Source: Thermopetrobacter sp964430935
GTDB taxonomy: Bacteria; Pseudomonadota; Alphaproteobacteria; Rhizobiales; Aestuariivirgaceae
DNA: 64,000 nt
Assembly: GCA_964430935.1 (NCBI GenBank)
Contig: CAYSHK010000057.1
Coordinates: forward strand, 1-64,000
Direction: 5' to 3'
In this document: positions 54,278 through 64,000 of the stretch, one piece after another
Layout: each line of letters begins with the position of its first letter
Numbering within the stretch: the stretch's first letter is position 1
Program-made: the position numbers and the translations under genes
The notes under the pieces: model-generated
Seen by the model: the letters and a program-made list of their open reading frames with translations, nothing else
Told to the model about the DNA's origin: nothing
The model's database searches: none

Positions 54278-54928
54278 ATGGCGAGCGAACGTTTCATCAT
54301 TGCCGACGACCATCCGCTTTTTCGCGACGCGCTGAAGCAGATACTGGCCCGCGACATGCCGGACGTGGAACTGGCCGAGGCCGGTACGCTCGACGAGGTC
54401 GTCGCGGCGGTCGAGGAAAAGGACACCGACCTGATTCTTCTCGACCTGAAGATGCCGGGCGTGCAGGGCTTTTCCGGGCTGATCTACCTGCGGGCGCAGT
54501 TTCCGGACATTCCGGTCGTGGTCGTCTCCGCCTCCGAGGAGACGGCGATCATCCGCCGGGCCATCTCCTTCGGCGCTTCCGGCTTCATTCCGAAATCGGC
54601 CTCGGCGGAGGAGATGCAGGCGGCGCTGCGGGCCGTGCTCGAAGGCGAGGTCGCCGTTCCGGAGGACATCTCCCTCGAGGAGGACGAGGAGACCGGAGAC
54701 ATGGCGCGCCGCCTTTCCACGCTCACCCCTCAGCAGATGCGCGTGCTGATGATGCTGCGCGAGGGGCTGCTGAACAAGCAGATCGCCTATGAGCTCGGCG
54801 TTTCAGAGGCCACGATCAAGGCCCACGTGTCGGCCATTCTGCAGAAACTGGGCGTGGAAAGCCGCACCCAGGCGGTGATTGCGGCGAGCCGGGTGGATGG
54901 CGAGCTGATCGCCCCCGACCGTCTCTAG
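54278..54928 (+). CDS. LuxR/NarL-type response regulator
   Basis: The 216-residue protein has a receiver domain with the acidic pair Asp10-Asp11, the phosphorylated Asp56 in LILLDLKMPG, a serine in VVVSASEE and the lysine of IPKSAS. A helix-turn-helix domain follows after a Glu-rich linker (about residues 150-205: LTPQQMRVLMMLREGLLNKQIAYEL, quoted as LTPQQMRVLMM, and VSEATIKAHVSAIL). It should act as a phosphorylation-controlled transcription factor. No histidine kinase gene is nearby, so the signal and partner are unknown. It overlaps the 3' end of the DMT transporter gene by 4 bp. Confidence 0.93.
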   Translation: MASERFIIADDHPLFRDALKQILARDMPDVELAEAGTLDEVVAAVEEKDTDLILLDLKMPGVQGFSGLIYLRAQFPDIPVVVVSASEETAIIRRAISFGASGFIPKSASAEEMQAALRAVLEGEVAVPEDISLEEDEETGDMARRLSTLTPQQMRVLMMLREGLLNKQIAYELGVSEATIKAHVSAILQKLGVESRTQAVIAASRVDGELIAPDRL

Positions 54929-55866
54929 ACCGACCGTTCCCCGGATGGACGCCCTCGGCGCTGCCGCTGCGCCAGCATCACGCCGGCGAGGGTGATCGCC
55001 GCGAAGGCGATCTGCACGCCGTTCAGTCTTTCACCAAGCCAGATCCAGCTCATCGCCACCGCCAGCACGGGGATCAGGTTCATCATCACCGACGCCCGCG
55101 CCGCCGGCAGCCGTGAAATGCCGGCATTGTACAGACCGTAGGCGAGCACGGTGACGCCGATGCCCAGATAGACGAGCATGCCGAGATTGAGCGGCTGCGA
55201 GATCGCCGCCAGGTCCCTGCCGAGGAGAAACCAGGCCCCGGGCAGGAAGAAGATGGCGCCGGCCATCATCTGGATGCCGGTCAGCAGCCATATGTCGTAG
55301 CGCGGCGCCATGCGCTTGACGATCAGCATGTAGCCGGTGGCCGAGACCATGGCCAGGAATTCCAGAAAGTTGCCCAGCCATGGGCGGGGGGCGCTGGCGT
55401 CCGGGCTGCCCGCCAGCGTCAGGCCGACCACGCCGGCCATCGACAGCAGCAGTCCCGCCGTCATGCGGGGCGTCATGGGTTCTCGGAAGAACAGCACGCC
55501 GCCCAGGGCCGCAAGCAGCGGAAAGACGGATACGACCATGCCCGCCTGCGAGGCGGACGTGTATTTCAGGGCGGTGGTCTCCAGCGAGAAATAGAGGCAC
55601 GGCTCGAGAAAGGCCAGCAGCAGCAGCCAGCGCACGTCACCGGGGCGCCGGTGGGCCCGCCGCCATCCCCTGACGACGAAGGGCAGCAGAATGACGCTGG
55701 CGATGATCATCCTTCCCCAGACCATGGCGAGCGGATGCATGACGCCGAGCAGAGCCTTCATCACGGGGAAGGCGCTGGCCCACAGCACGACGGCCCCCAG
55801 AAGCGCGGTCAGCACCCACGCTTCCGAAATCTCCCTGCGCACGATGCCGCCTTTCTCCGTGTCCAT
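54925..55866 (-). CDS. DMT-superfamily exporter (EamA domains)
   Basis: The 313-residue inner-membrane protein has ten hydrophobic segments in two EamA repeats. The first repeat has ALLGAVVLWASAFPVMKALL and ALKYTSASQAGMVVS; the second has GVTVLAYGLYNAGISRL and IWLGERLNGVQIAFAAI. Members usually export amino acids or metabolites. It is convergent with the response-regulator gene. The chain ends in a basic, Arg-rich tail (AQRQRRGRPSGERS). Confidence 0.9.
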   Translation of the reverse strand: MDTEKGGIVRREISEAWVLTALLGAVVLWASAFPVMKALLGVMHPLAMVWGRMIIASVILLPFVVRGWRRAHRRPGDVRWLLLLAFLEPCLYFSLETTALKYTSASQAGMVVSVFPLLAALGGVLFFREPMTPRMTAGLLLSMAGVVGLTLAGSPDASAPRPWLGNFLEFLAMVSATGYMLIVKRMAPRYDIWLLTGIQMMAGAIFFLPGAWFLLGRDLAAISQPLNLGMLVYLGIGVTVLAYGLYNAGISRLPAARASVMMNLIPVLAVAMSWIWLGERLNGVQIAFAAITLAGVMLAQRQRRGRPSGERSV

Positions 55867-55892
55867 CGCCGGGCCGCCGTTCCGTGAAGATG

Positions 55893-55922
55893 AAAAACTC
55901 CGGCACGGTGCGCGTGCCGGAG
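55893..55922 (-). terminator. Rho-independent terminator after dnaJ
   Basis: On the minus strand CTCCGGCACG pairs with CGTGCCGGAG (10 bp, 5-nt loop) and runs into TTTTTC. It lies 37 bp past the dnaJ stop. A second palindrome, CCGTCCAT-A-ATGGACGG (55940-55956), sits between the stop and this terminator. Confidence 0.88.
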
Positions 55923-55958
55923 CGATTCGTCAAATCCATCCGTCCATAATGGACGGGA

Positions 55959-57098
55959 TCATTCGCTGAGCGATTCCCAGAATTTCCGCGCCTTGGCGAA
56001 GAAGCCCTCGGACTGCGGCGAATTGTCCTTGGCCTCCTGCTCGAATTCGCGCAGCAGCTCCTTCTGCCGCGGTGTGAGGTTGACCGGCGTCTCCACGTCC
56101 ACCTGGATGTACATGTCGCCCTTGCGCGAGGAGTTGAGCACCGGCATGCCGAGTCCCTTCAGGCGGAACTGCCGGCCGCTCTGGGTGCCTTCCGGAATGG
56201 CCACGCGGGCCTTCTTGCCCTCAATGGTGGGCACCTCGATCTCGCCTCCCAGGGCCGCGGTGACCATGGAGATGGGAACCCGGCAGAACAGGTCCGCGCC
56301 GTCCCTCTGGAAGAACTCGTGGGGCCGGATGGAGAGGAAGATGTAGAGATCCCCCGCCGGGCCGCCCCTGAGGCCCGCCTCGCCCTCGCCGGCCAGGCGG
56401 ATGCGCGTGCCGTCCTCCACGCCGGCGGGAATCTTGACCTGGAGCGTGCGCTCCCGCGCCACGCGCCCGGCTCCGCCGCATGTCCCGCAGGGATCGGAGA
56501 TGACCTGGCCCTGACCGTGGCAGGACGGGCATGTGCGTTCGACGGTGAAGAAACCGGATGTGGCCCGCACCGTTCCATGTCCGCGGCAGGTGGGGCAGGT
56601 GCGCGGATGCGAACCGGCGCTGGCGCCCGTGCCCTCGCACTCTTCGCAGACCACCGCCGTCGGGACCTTGATGGTGGCCGTCTTGCCGAAATACGCCTCC
56701 GAAAGCGTGATCTCCAGATTGTAGCGCAGATCGGCACCGCGCGAGGCCTGCGAACGCCCCCTGCGGCCGCCCATGAAATCGCCGAACATCTCCTCGAAGA
56801 TGTCGGACATGGTGGCGCCGAAGTCGGGGCCGAATCCGCCGCCGCCGAAGGGCCCCGCTCCGCCACCGCCGTTTTCGAAGGCGGCATGGCCGTAGCGGTC
56901 GTAGGCGGCGCGCTTCTGCGGATCCTTCAGGACCTCGTAGGCCTCGGCGATCTCCTTGAACTTCCGTTCCGCCTCCGGGTCGTCCGGATTGGCGTCCGGA
57001 TGGTATTTCTTGGCCAGCCGCCGGAAGGCGATCTTCAATTCCTTTTCGGAACAGGTGCGGGAGACGCCGAGTATTTCGTAGTAGTCGCGCTTGGCCAT
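55959..57098 (-). CDS. dnaJ: Co-chaperone DnaJ
   Basis: DnaJ (Hsp40) brings unfolded proteins to DnaK and stimulates its ATPase. The 379-residue protein has the J domain with HPD at residues 33-35, a Gly-rich stretch (about residues 75-110), the zinc-binding region with four CXXCXGXG-like repeats (CEECEGTG, CPTCRGHG, CPSCHGQG, CGTCGGAG), and the C-terminal substrate-binding domain. The ATG at 57098 is followed by MAKRDYYEILGV. It is downstream of dnaK with a terminator-like hairpin in the 124-bp gap, so it may be expressed below dnaK level. Confidence 0.97.
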   Translation of the reverse strand: MAKRDYYEILGVSRTCSEKELKIAFRRLAKKYHPDANPDDPEAERKFKEIAEAYEVLKDPQKRAAYDRYGHAAFENGGGGAGPFGGGGFGPDFGATMSDIFEEMFGDFMGGRRGRSQASRGADLRYNLEITLSEAYFGKTATIKVPTAVVCEECEGTGASAGSHPRTCPTCRGHGTVRATSGFFTVERTCPSCHGQGQVISDPCGTCGGAGRVARERTLQVKIPAGVEDGTRIRLAGEGEAGLRGGPAGDLYIFLSIRPHEFFQRDGADLFCRVPISMVTAALGGEIEVPTIEGKKARVAIPEGTQSGRQFRLKGLGMPVLNSSRKGDMYIQVDVETPVNLTPRQKELLREFEQEAKDNSPQSEGFFAKARKFWESLSE

Positions 57099-57170
57099 GA
57101 GGATCATCTCTCGGAATCGGGATGACTTGCGCCCTTGTTCAACAAAATCGGGACAAAGGCAAGACATGCG

Positions 57171-57203
57171 AAAACCCCCGCCCCCTGGAACAGGGAGCGG
57201 GGG
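57171..57203 (-). terminator. Hairpin between dnaK and dnaJ
   Basis: On the minus strand CCCCCGCTCCCTG pairs with CAGGGGGCGGGGG (13 bp with one G-U, 3-nt loop) and is followed by TTTT. It would end part of the dnaK transcript and reduce dnaJ expression. Confidence 0.82.
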
Positions 57204-57222
57204 CGCATGGGATCATGCCGGA

Positions 57223-59145
<1,923 letters not shown>

Positions 59146-59316
59146 TGTGTCTTTTCCTCCTTTTGGCAGATCGGCTGTGGGAACCCTCCTTCGAGGCATC
59201 CCCATTTCCCCCGCAAGATACGGGAGGCCGACCTCCTGACGGTTAACAGCCCGATTCGAATGCTTTCTGCCGATTCCGGACCGGGTGTCCGCAGGGCCCC
59301 GGCCGTTGTTCGGGTG

Positions 59317-59347
59317 ATATATAGGTACGGGCAAAATGACCATCAAG
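59317..59347 (-). promoter_or_regulatory. Heat-shock (sigma-32 type) promoter of dnaK
   Basis: On the minus strand CTTG, an 18-bp spacer and CCTATATAT match the alphaproteobacterial heat-shock consensus CTTG-N17/18-CYTATNT. It overlaps the possible alkB start at 59336 on the other strand. Confidence 0.72.
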
Positions 59348-60016
59348 CGCCACGGGACAAATAAAATGACAGCCGTTTCATCTTCCCGCCGGCCGGAGGG
59401 GCTCGTACTTCTCGAGGGGCGCATCGGGCGGCCCCTGCGCGAACGCCTCCTCGAAGCCGTGGAAAGGGCTCTTGAATCGGCGCCGTTCTTCATCCCGCGC
59501 ATGCCCAGGTGGGGCACGCCCCTTTCCGTGCGCATGACGAACTTCGGCCCGCTCGGCTGGGTTTCGGACAGATCGGGATACCGCTATCAGAAGACGCACC
59601 CGGAGACCGGACGCCCCTGGCCGCCGATGCCGAGGGAGCTGATCGCGCTGTGGGAGGAGATCACGGAATATCCGCACCCGCCCGAGGCCGCCCTCGTGAA
59701 TTTCTACGGACCCCGGGCGCGCATGGGGCTGCACGTGGACGCCGACGAGGAGGATGCGGACGCGCCCATCCTGTCCGTCTCCTTCGGCTGCGATGCCGTC
59801 TTCCGCATCGGCGGCCGCAGGCGCGGCGACCCCACCGTCTCCTTCCGTCTGCGCGACGGGGACGTGCTGGTCATGGGCGGGGAGGCCCGGCACTGCTACC
59901 ACGGTGTGGACCGCATTCTGCCGGGAACCGGGGAGCTGCCGCCCGGCATCGGCGAAGGCCGGATCAACATCACCCTGCGTCGCGTGACCCTTCCGCCCGG
60001 CCGGGATGTCAGATGA
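59336..60016 (+). CDS. alkB: DNA/RNA alkylation-repair dioxygenase AlkB
   Basis: AlkB removes methyl groups from damaged bases with iron and 2-oxoglutarate. The 226-residue protein has the iron-binding HVDADEEDAD (His and Asp near residues 132-134), the second histidine in YHGVDRI and the 2-oxoglutarate-binding arginines in RINITLRRVT. Start sites at 59336 and 59366 are both ATG; the second avoids overlapping the dnaK promoter. It diverges from dnaK and converges with the P-loop gene, their stop codons overlapping by 8 bp. Confidence 0.92.
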   Translation: MTIKRHGTNKMTAVSSSRRPEGLVLLEGRIGRPLRERLLEAVERALESAPFFIPRMPRWGTPLSVRMTNFGPLGWVSDRSGYRYQKTHPETGRPWPPMPRELIALWEEITEYPHPPEAALVNFYGPRARMGLHVDADEEDADAPILSVSFGCDAVFRIGGRRRGDPTVSFRLRDGDVLVMGGEARHCYHGVDRILPGTGELPPGIGEGRINITLRRVTLPPGRDVR

Positions 60017-60734
60017 GCCCCATGTCCCTGAGGTTGTCCAGATCGAGACGCAGCCGCAATCCGGCCAGCTGCTCGAACACCGTGTTGGTGAAATCCAGCA
60101 GCTCGAACTGCTGGAAGCTCGAGGGCGCCTCGATCCGTCCCTCCACGAAGTCGCGGAAGGAGAAGCCGGGATCCTCCACCGTGGCCATGGCCCCGGCGGA
60201 GATCTTCGGCAGGACGATCTCGCCGGTGACGAACAGGTCCAGATAGAGCTCGGCCACTTCGTCGTCGTCCAGCAGATCGCCCACGTAGGTGTTGCGGGCC
60301 GGATGAAGGACGCAGGGCGCGACGGCCCGCGAGACCTCCCGCGCCTTCAGCACGGACTTGCGCGAGCGGTCGACCATGAACAGGAAGACCACCTCCAGCC
60401 CCGCCTCGCGCGCCGCGTCGAGAAAGCCGATCTTCCGCGCCTCGGAGAGGAAGACGTCGAGGTCGCGCGCCGGCAGGTCCAGCACGTGACTGCGTCCGGC
60501 GTCGTTCATGATGGTGTCGAAGACCGCGACCCGGCCGGTCACCCTGGAGAAGTCCGCGGCCAGGGAGCGGTCCGGATGGCGCGCCGCCAGCGGCGCATCC
60601 GGCGCGTCCAGGTCGAGGACGAACGGATCCCCGCCGCCCAGCAGGATCCAGTCCGTCAGCAGGCGGGCCAGCAGGGTCTTGCCGTTGCGCGCCCTGTCGG
60701 AACAGATGATGTGCAGGGCCGGTCTGTCCGTCAT
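60009..60734 (-). CDS. P-loop NTPase-like protein of unknown function
   Basis: The family is not recognised. The 241-residue protein opens with HIICSDRARNGKTLLARLL, a GKT P-loop whose usual first glycine is missing, and then DPFVLDLDAPD, like the switch region of ParA/MinD-type ATPases. The C-terminal half is rich in Leu and Asp with no clear motif. No membrane span or signal is seen. It is downstream of trxA, separated by a long terminator-like hairpin that lies within 25 bp of its start. A regulatory attenuation role for that hairpin is possible. Confidence 0.65.
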   Translation of the reverse strand: MTDRPALHIICSDRARNGKTLLARLLTDWILLGGGDPFVLDLDAPDAPLAARHPDRSLAADFSRVTGRVAVFDTIMNDAGRSHVLDLPARDLDVFLSEARKIGFLDAAREAGLEVVFLFMVDRSRKSVLKAREVSRAVAPCVLHPARNTYVGDLLDDDEVAELYLDLFVTGEIVLPKISAGAMATVEDPGFSFRDFVEGRIEAPSSFQQFELLDFTNTVFEQLAGLRLRLDLDNLRDMGLI

Positions 60735-60750
60735 GTGCCGTGTTCCGGAA

Positions 60751-60818
60751 AAAGCTGAGGGGCCGACCCCTGTTCCATACGCCATGCCGCGGCATTTGGA
60801 AACAGGGGACGGCCCCTC
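60751..60818 (-). terminator. Long terminator hairpin after trxA
   Basis: On the minus strand two arms of about 20 nt (60757-60776 and 60798-60818), with one A-A mismatch and one bulge, close over a loop containing the palindrome ATGCCGCGGCAT. AGCTTTTT follows. It lies about 40 bp past the trxA stop. Confidence 0.85.
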
Positions 60819-60856
60819 GGAAACCCGGACGCGAAGGCCCCGTGGGACGGGATTCC

Positions 60857-61180
60857 TCAGCCCTGGAGCGCGCTTTCCAGCCAGGAGACGATCTGGCCCT
60901 TCGGAGCCGCGCCCACCTGCTGGGAGATCACCTCGCCGTCCTTCACCAGCATCAGGGTCGGAATGCCGCGTACACCGTAGCGGGCCGGCGTGGAGGGGTT
61001 GTCGTCGATGTTGACCTTGACGACCTTCACCTTGCCTTCCATTTCGGCGGAAATCTCGTCCAGCGCCGGCGCGATCATCTTGCAGGGGGCGCACCAGTCG
61101 GCCCAGAAGTCCACAAGTACGGGAATGTCGGACTTCAGAACCTTCTCCTCGAATTCCGCATCGCTGACGTGATCGACCAT
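60857..61180 (-). CDS. trxA: Thioredoxin
   Basis: This 107-residue thioredoxin reduces protein disulfides in the cytoplasm. The active site is WCAPCK with Cys30 and Cys33, and the cis-proline loop is GIPTLMLVKDGE. The ATG at 61180 starts MVDHVSDAEFEE; longer readings add unconserved sequence. A strong hairpin ends its transcript before the P-loop gene. Confidence 0.96.
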   Translation of the reverse strand: MVDHVSDAEFEEKVLKSDIPVLVDFWADWCAPCKMIAPALDEISAEMEGKVKVVKVNIDDNPSTPARYGVRGIPTLMLVKDGEVISQQVGAAPKGQIVSWLESALQG

Positions 61181-61344
61181 ATCGATTACTCCCGGTTGTT
61201 GCCTAGGCGGCCCTTCCGGTTTCCGCATGGAGAAAGGGCCGGTTGACCGCCGCACACCCTAGAGAGGGCTTCCGCCCCGGTCAAGAACGGCCGATGCGGT
61301 ATTCTGACCGGCAGAAGGGCCGCCGCCGCCAGCCTTCCGGCCCG

Positions 61345-62304
61345 TCATGCGCTGCCTATGAAGATTCCCGTGGCCAGCACTATCGCGCCGCCGATGACGA
61401 TCTGCACGAAGGCCCGGCGCAGGGGCGTCTCCATGAACCGGTAGCGCAGCCAGGCGATGAACAGCAGCTCCAGCGCCACCATGATGGACGCGATGATCAG
61501 CGCGGTGCCGAAATCCGGGATCAGGAACGGCCAGGTGAAGCCCAGCCCGCCCAGGGTGGTCATGATGCCGGAGGCCACCCCGCGGATCAGCGGGTGTCCG
61601 CGGCCGGTCAGCTCGCCGTCGTCGCTCATCGCCTCCGCGATGCCCATGGAGATGCCGGAGCCCACCGACATGGCCAGCCCCACGAGGAAGGTCTGCCACG
61701 AATCCTGCGTGGCGAAGGCGGCGGCGAAGATGGGCGCGACGGAAGACACCGCTCCGTCCATCAGGCCCATGAGGCCGGGCTGGATTACCTGGAGCGCCAG
61801 CAGACGGCGCCGCGCCTCGTCCTCCTCCAGTCTGGCGTCGGCATCCAGATGCTTCACTTCCAGCTTGGCGGCCAGCGATTCATGGTGTGCCTCGGCCTCC
61901 GCCAGCCTCTCCAGCAGGGCGCGGACCTCCGGATCCTGCGCCTTTTCCGCCGCCCTGCGGTAGAAGCGGTAGTTCTCCAGCTCCATGACCTCGGCGCGCT
62001 TGCGGGCGCGGTCGATGTCCAGCTCGTCGAGCAGCCATATCGGGCTGTGCTGCACGAAGCCCGCCACGTCCTCGCGCCGGATCAGGGGAATGATGTCGCC
62101 GAACTTCTTCCTGTAGAGTTCGGTCAGCCACTTCTTGTGCTCCAGCTCCTCCTGGGCCATTTCCATGAAGACGCGGGCCGAGTGCGGATAGTTTTCCTGC
62201 AGCTTGCTGGCGAAGCTCATGTAGATGCGCGCGTCGTCGTCCTCCGAGGAGATGGCGAGCGCGAGAATCTCGGCCTCGGACAGTTCGGAAAAGCGTTTCT
62301 TCAT
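61345..62304 (-). CDS. mbfA: Ferritin-VIT1 iron exporter MbfA
   Basis: MbfA (membrane-bound ferritin A) exports iron and protects against iron and peroxide stress in rhizobia and relatives. The 319-residue protein joins a ferritin-like di-iron domain (residues about 10-150: EDDDARIYMSFA, EMAQEELEHKKW, ELENYRFYRRAAE and EAEAHHES) to a VIT1-type membrane domain with five spans (about residues 170-319, GLMGLMDGAVSSVAPIFAA, VGLAMSVGSGISMGIAEAM). The ATG at 62304 starts MKKRFSEL. No clear Irr or Fur box was seen in the 107-bp gap to lepA, so its regulation is unknown here. It is divergent from lepA. Confidence 0.93.
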   Translation of the reverse strand: MKKRFSELSEAEILALAISSEDDDARIYMSFASKLQENYPHSARVFMEMAQEELEHKKWLTELYRKKFGDIIPLIRREDVAGFVQHSPIWLLDELDIDRARKRAEVMELENYRFYRRAAEKAQDPEVRALLERLAEAEAHHESLAAKLEVKHLDADARLEEDEARRRLLALQVIQPGLMGLMDGAVSSVAPIFAAAFATQDSWQTFLVGLAMSVGSGISMGIAEAMSDDGELTGRGHPLIRGVASGIMTTLGGLGFTWPFLIPDFGTALIIASIMVALELLFIAWLRYRFMETPLRRAFVQIVIGGAIVLATGIFIGSA

Positions 62305-62411
62305 CGTGGAGATCCCCTGCGGCGCGTTTTCCTCCAGAGATAGGCCGCGGGGGAGCACGCGTCCAGAGCGCAGGCCTTGACGCATGTCATGGGGCGTGCC
62401 ATCTGGCGGGC

Positions 62412-64000
62412 ATGACCGAACAGAAGCACATACGCAACTTCTCCATCATCGCCCATATCGATCACGGCAAGTCGACGCTGGCCGACCGCCTGATCCAGAT
62501 CTGCGGCGGCCTCACCGACCGCGAGATGAAGGAGCAGGTGCTCGACAACATGGAGCTGGAGCGCGAGCGCGGCATCACCATCAAGGCGCAGACGGTGCGC
62601 CTGACCTACCGCGCGAAGGACGGCGAGACCTATCAGCTCAATCTCATCGACACGCCCGGTCACGTGGATTTCGCCTACGAGGTGTCCCGCTCGCTGGCCG
62701 CCGTGGAGGGCTCGCTGCTCGTGGTGGACGCCTCCCAGGGCGTCGAGGCCCAGACACTGGCCAACGTCTACCAGGCCATCGACAACGACCACGAGATCAT
62801 CACCGTTCTGAACAAGGTGGACCTGCCGGCCGCCGAGCCGGACCGGGTGCGCCAGCAGGTGGAGGACGTGATCGGGCTGGACGCCACCGACGCCATCGAG
62901 ATCTCCGCCAAGACGGGCATGGGCGTGGAGGAGGTGCTGGAGGCCATCGTCGAGCGGTTGCCGCCGCCGCGGGGCGACAGGGACGCGCCGCTGAAGGCGC
63001 TGCTGGTGGATTCCTGGTACGATCCCTATCTCGGCGTGGTGGTTCTCGTGCGCGTCTTCGACGGCGAGCTGAAGAAGGGGCAGAAGATCAAGCTGATGTC
63101 TTCCGGTGCCGTCTACCAGGTGGACCGGGTGGGCGTCTTCACTCCGAAGAAGGAGATGGTGGACAGCCTCGGTCCGGGCGAGATCGGTTTTCTGACCGCC
63201 TCCATCAAGGAGGTGGCGGACACCCGCGTCGGCGACACCATCACCGACGAGCGCAATCCCACCGAAAAGCCGCTGCCCGGCTTCAAGCCGGCCCAGCCGG
63301 TGGTCTTCGCCGGTTTCTTCCCGGTCGACTCCGCGCAGTTCGAGGATCTGCGCGAGGCGATGGCGAAGCTGCGCCTGAACGATGCCAGCTTTGAATTCGA
63401 GATGGAGACTTCCGCGGCGCTGGGCTTCGGCTTCCGCTGCGGTTTCCTCGGCCTTCTGCACCTGGAGATCGTGCGCGAGCGCATCGAGCGCGAATTCGGC
63501 ATCGACGTGATCACCACGGCTCCGTCGGTGATCTATCACGTCCATCTCACCGACGGCACGATGCTGGAGCTGCACAATCCGGCCGACATGCCGGATCCGG
63601 TGAAGATCGACCACATCGAGGAACCCTGGATCGAGGCCACGATCCTCGTACCTGACGAATATCTCGGCGCGGTGCTGAAACTGTGCGAGGACCGGCGCGG
63701 CCGCCAGAAGGATCTCACCTACGCCGGATCCCGCGCGATGGTCGTCTACGAGCTGCCGCTGAACGAGGTGGTCTTCGACTTCTACGACCGCCTGAAGTCC
63801 ATCACCCGCGGCTACGCCAGCTTCGACTACCACATGACCGGCTACGAAACCGGGGATCTGGTCAAGATGCAGATCCTGGTCAACGGCGAGCCGGTGGACG
63901 CCCTGTCCGTCATCGTCCACCGCGACCGCGCCCAGAGCCGGGGCCGGGCCATGTGCGAGAAGCTCAAGGAGCTGATCCCCCGGCACCTGTTCAAGATTCC
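62412..64000 (+). CDS. lepA: Elongation factor 4, LepA (partial, C-terminus off the right edge)
   Basis: LepA is a ribosome-bound GTPase, a paralogue of EF-G, that affects initiation and back-translocation. About 529 codons are visible of an expected 600. The G motifs are AHIDHGKST (residues 14-22), the switch RGITIKAQ, DTPGHVDF and NKVDLPAAEP. The domain EF-G-II-like region and part of the LepA-specific C-terminal domain follow (GFRCGFLGLLHLEIVRERIE, quoted as GFLGLLHLEIVRERIE). The ATG at 62412 follows a 107-bp gap shared with mbfA. Confidence 0.97.
   Translation, partial: MTEQKHIRNFSIIAHIDHGKSTLADRLIQICGGLTDREMKEQVLDNMELERERGITIKAQTVRLTYRAKDGETYQLNLIDTPGHVDFAYEVSRSLAAVEGSLLVVDASQGVEAQTLANVYQAIDNDHEIITVLNKVDLPAAEPDRVRQQVEDVIGLDATDAIEISAKTGMGVEEVLEAIVERLPPPRGDRDAPLKALLVDSWYDPYLGVVVLVRVFDGELKKGQKIKLMSSGAVYQVDRVGVFTPKKEMVDSLGPGEIGFLTASIKEVADTRVGDTITDERNPTEKPLPGFKPAQPVVFAGFFPVDSAQFEDLREAMAKLRLNDASFEFEMETSAALGFGFRCGFLGLLHLEIVRERIEREFGIDVITTAPSVIYHVHLTDGTMLELHNPADMPDPVKIDHIEEPWIEATILVPDEYLGAVLKLCEDRRGRQKDLTYAGSRAMVVYELPLNEVVFDFYDRLKSITRGYASFDYHMTGYETGDLVKMQILVNGEPVDALSVIVHRDRAQSRGRAMCEKLKELIPRHLFKI

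Noticed and set aside
54105..54335. A 76-codon frame between the pilin gene and the response regulator
   Set aside because: It overlaps the response-regulator start in another frame, has no good ribosome site, and has no recognisable content.
59189..59200. Sigma-32 -10-like CCCCATTT on the plus strand before alkB
   Set aside because: No matching -35 at 13-17 bp; likely chance. The minus-strand promoter CTTG-N18-CCTATAT is much better.

Overview
The window reads as chromosomal DNA of a high-G+C (about two-thirds by eye) alphaproteobacterium, with no phage, plasmid, transposon or CRISPR signs. The evidence for the class is the large (about 180 kDa) NAD-glutamate dehydrogenase, the ferritin-VIT1 iron exporter MbfA, HslV with an N-terminal propeptide, a class I lysyl-tRNA synthetase, the ftsK-lolA-xth order, a CTTG-N18-CCTATAT heat-shock promoter before dnaK, and CtrA-like TTAACCAT motifs between genes. 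An order such as Rhodospirillales is possible but not shown.

Layout. 1-6 kb: hslV (cut by the left edge), a TPR lipoprotein, an M17 aminopeptidase, a glutathione transferase, queG and an SDR protein. 5.8-9.3 kb: a Na+/H+ antiporter, then the nitrogen pair glnK-amtB behind two NtrC-type sites, a sigma-54 promoter and a clear terminator. 9.4-14.1 kb: ftsK, lolA, a candidate small structured RNA, and xth. 14.2-19.9 kb: NAD-glutamate dehydrogenase and an N-formylglutamate amidohydrolase, both feeding glutamate catabolism. 19.9-26.4 kb: tesB, trpS, a CysZ/EI24 membrane protein, a copper P-type ATPase under a CueR-type promoter, and two related rhodaneses, one cytoplasmic and one exported. 26.5-31.6 kb: polA, a two-span membrane protein of unknown role, a YfdX-family protein and tRNA-Ala(GGC). 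31.6-36.1 kb: an RND efflux pair. 36.2-39.5 kb: the rpmH-rnpA-yidC-engB ribosome and membrane-insertion operon, without yidD. 39.7-46.4 kb: a DinG-like helicase, lysS, a DUF2333 protein and uppP. 46.4-49.8 kb: a peptide/nickel-type ABC importer with no binding protein. 49.9-53.9 kb: a three-gene archaic (Csu-type) chaperone-usher pilus. 54.3-55.9 kb: an orphan response regulator and a DMT exporter. 56-59.1 kb: dnaK-dnaJ. 59.3-64 kb: alkB, an uncharacterised P-loop protein, trxA, mbfA and lepA (cut by the right edge).

Most genes are housekeeping and intact. The points most worth a second look are the 150-nt RNA at 13.06-13.21 kb, which has its own promoter and terminator and C-rich anti-Shine-Dalgarno-like loops, the copper ATPase with a cysteine-free second YHS unit, the paired rhodaneses, and the set of CtrA-like sites. 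Everything here is read by eye. Family names come from recognised motifs, not from a database search.
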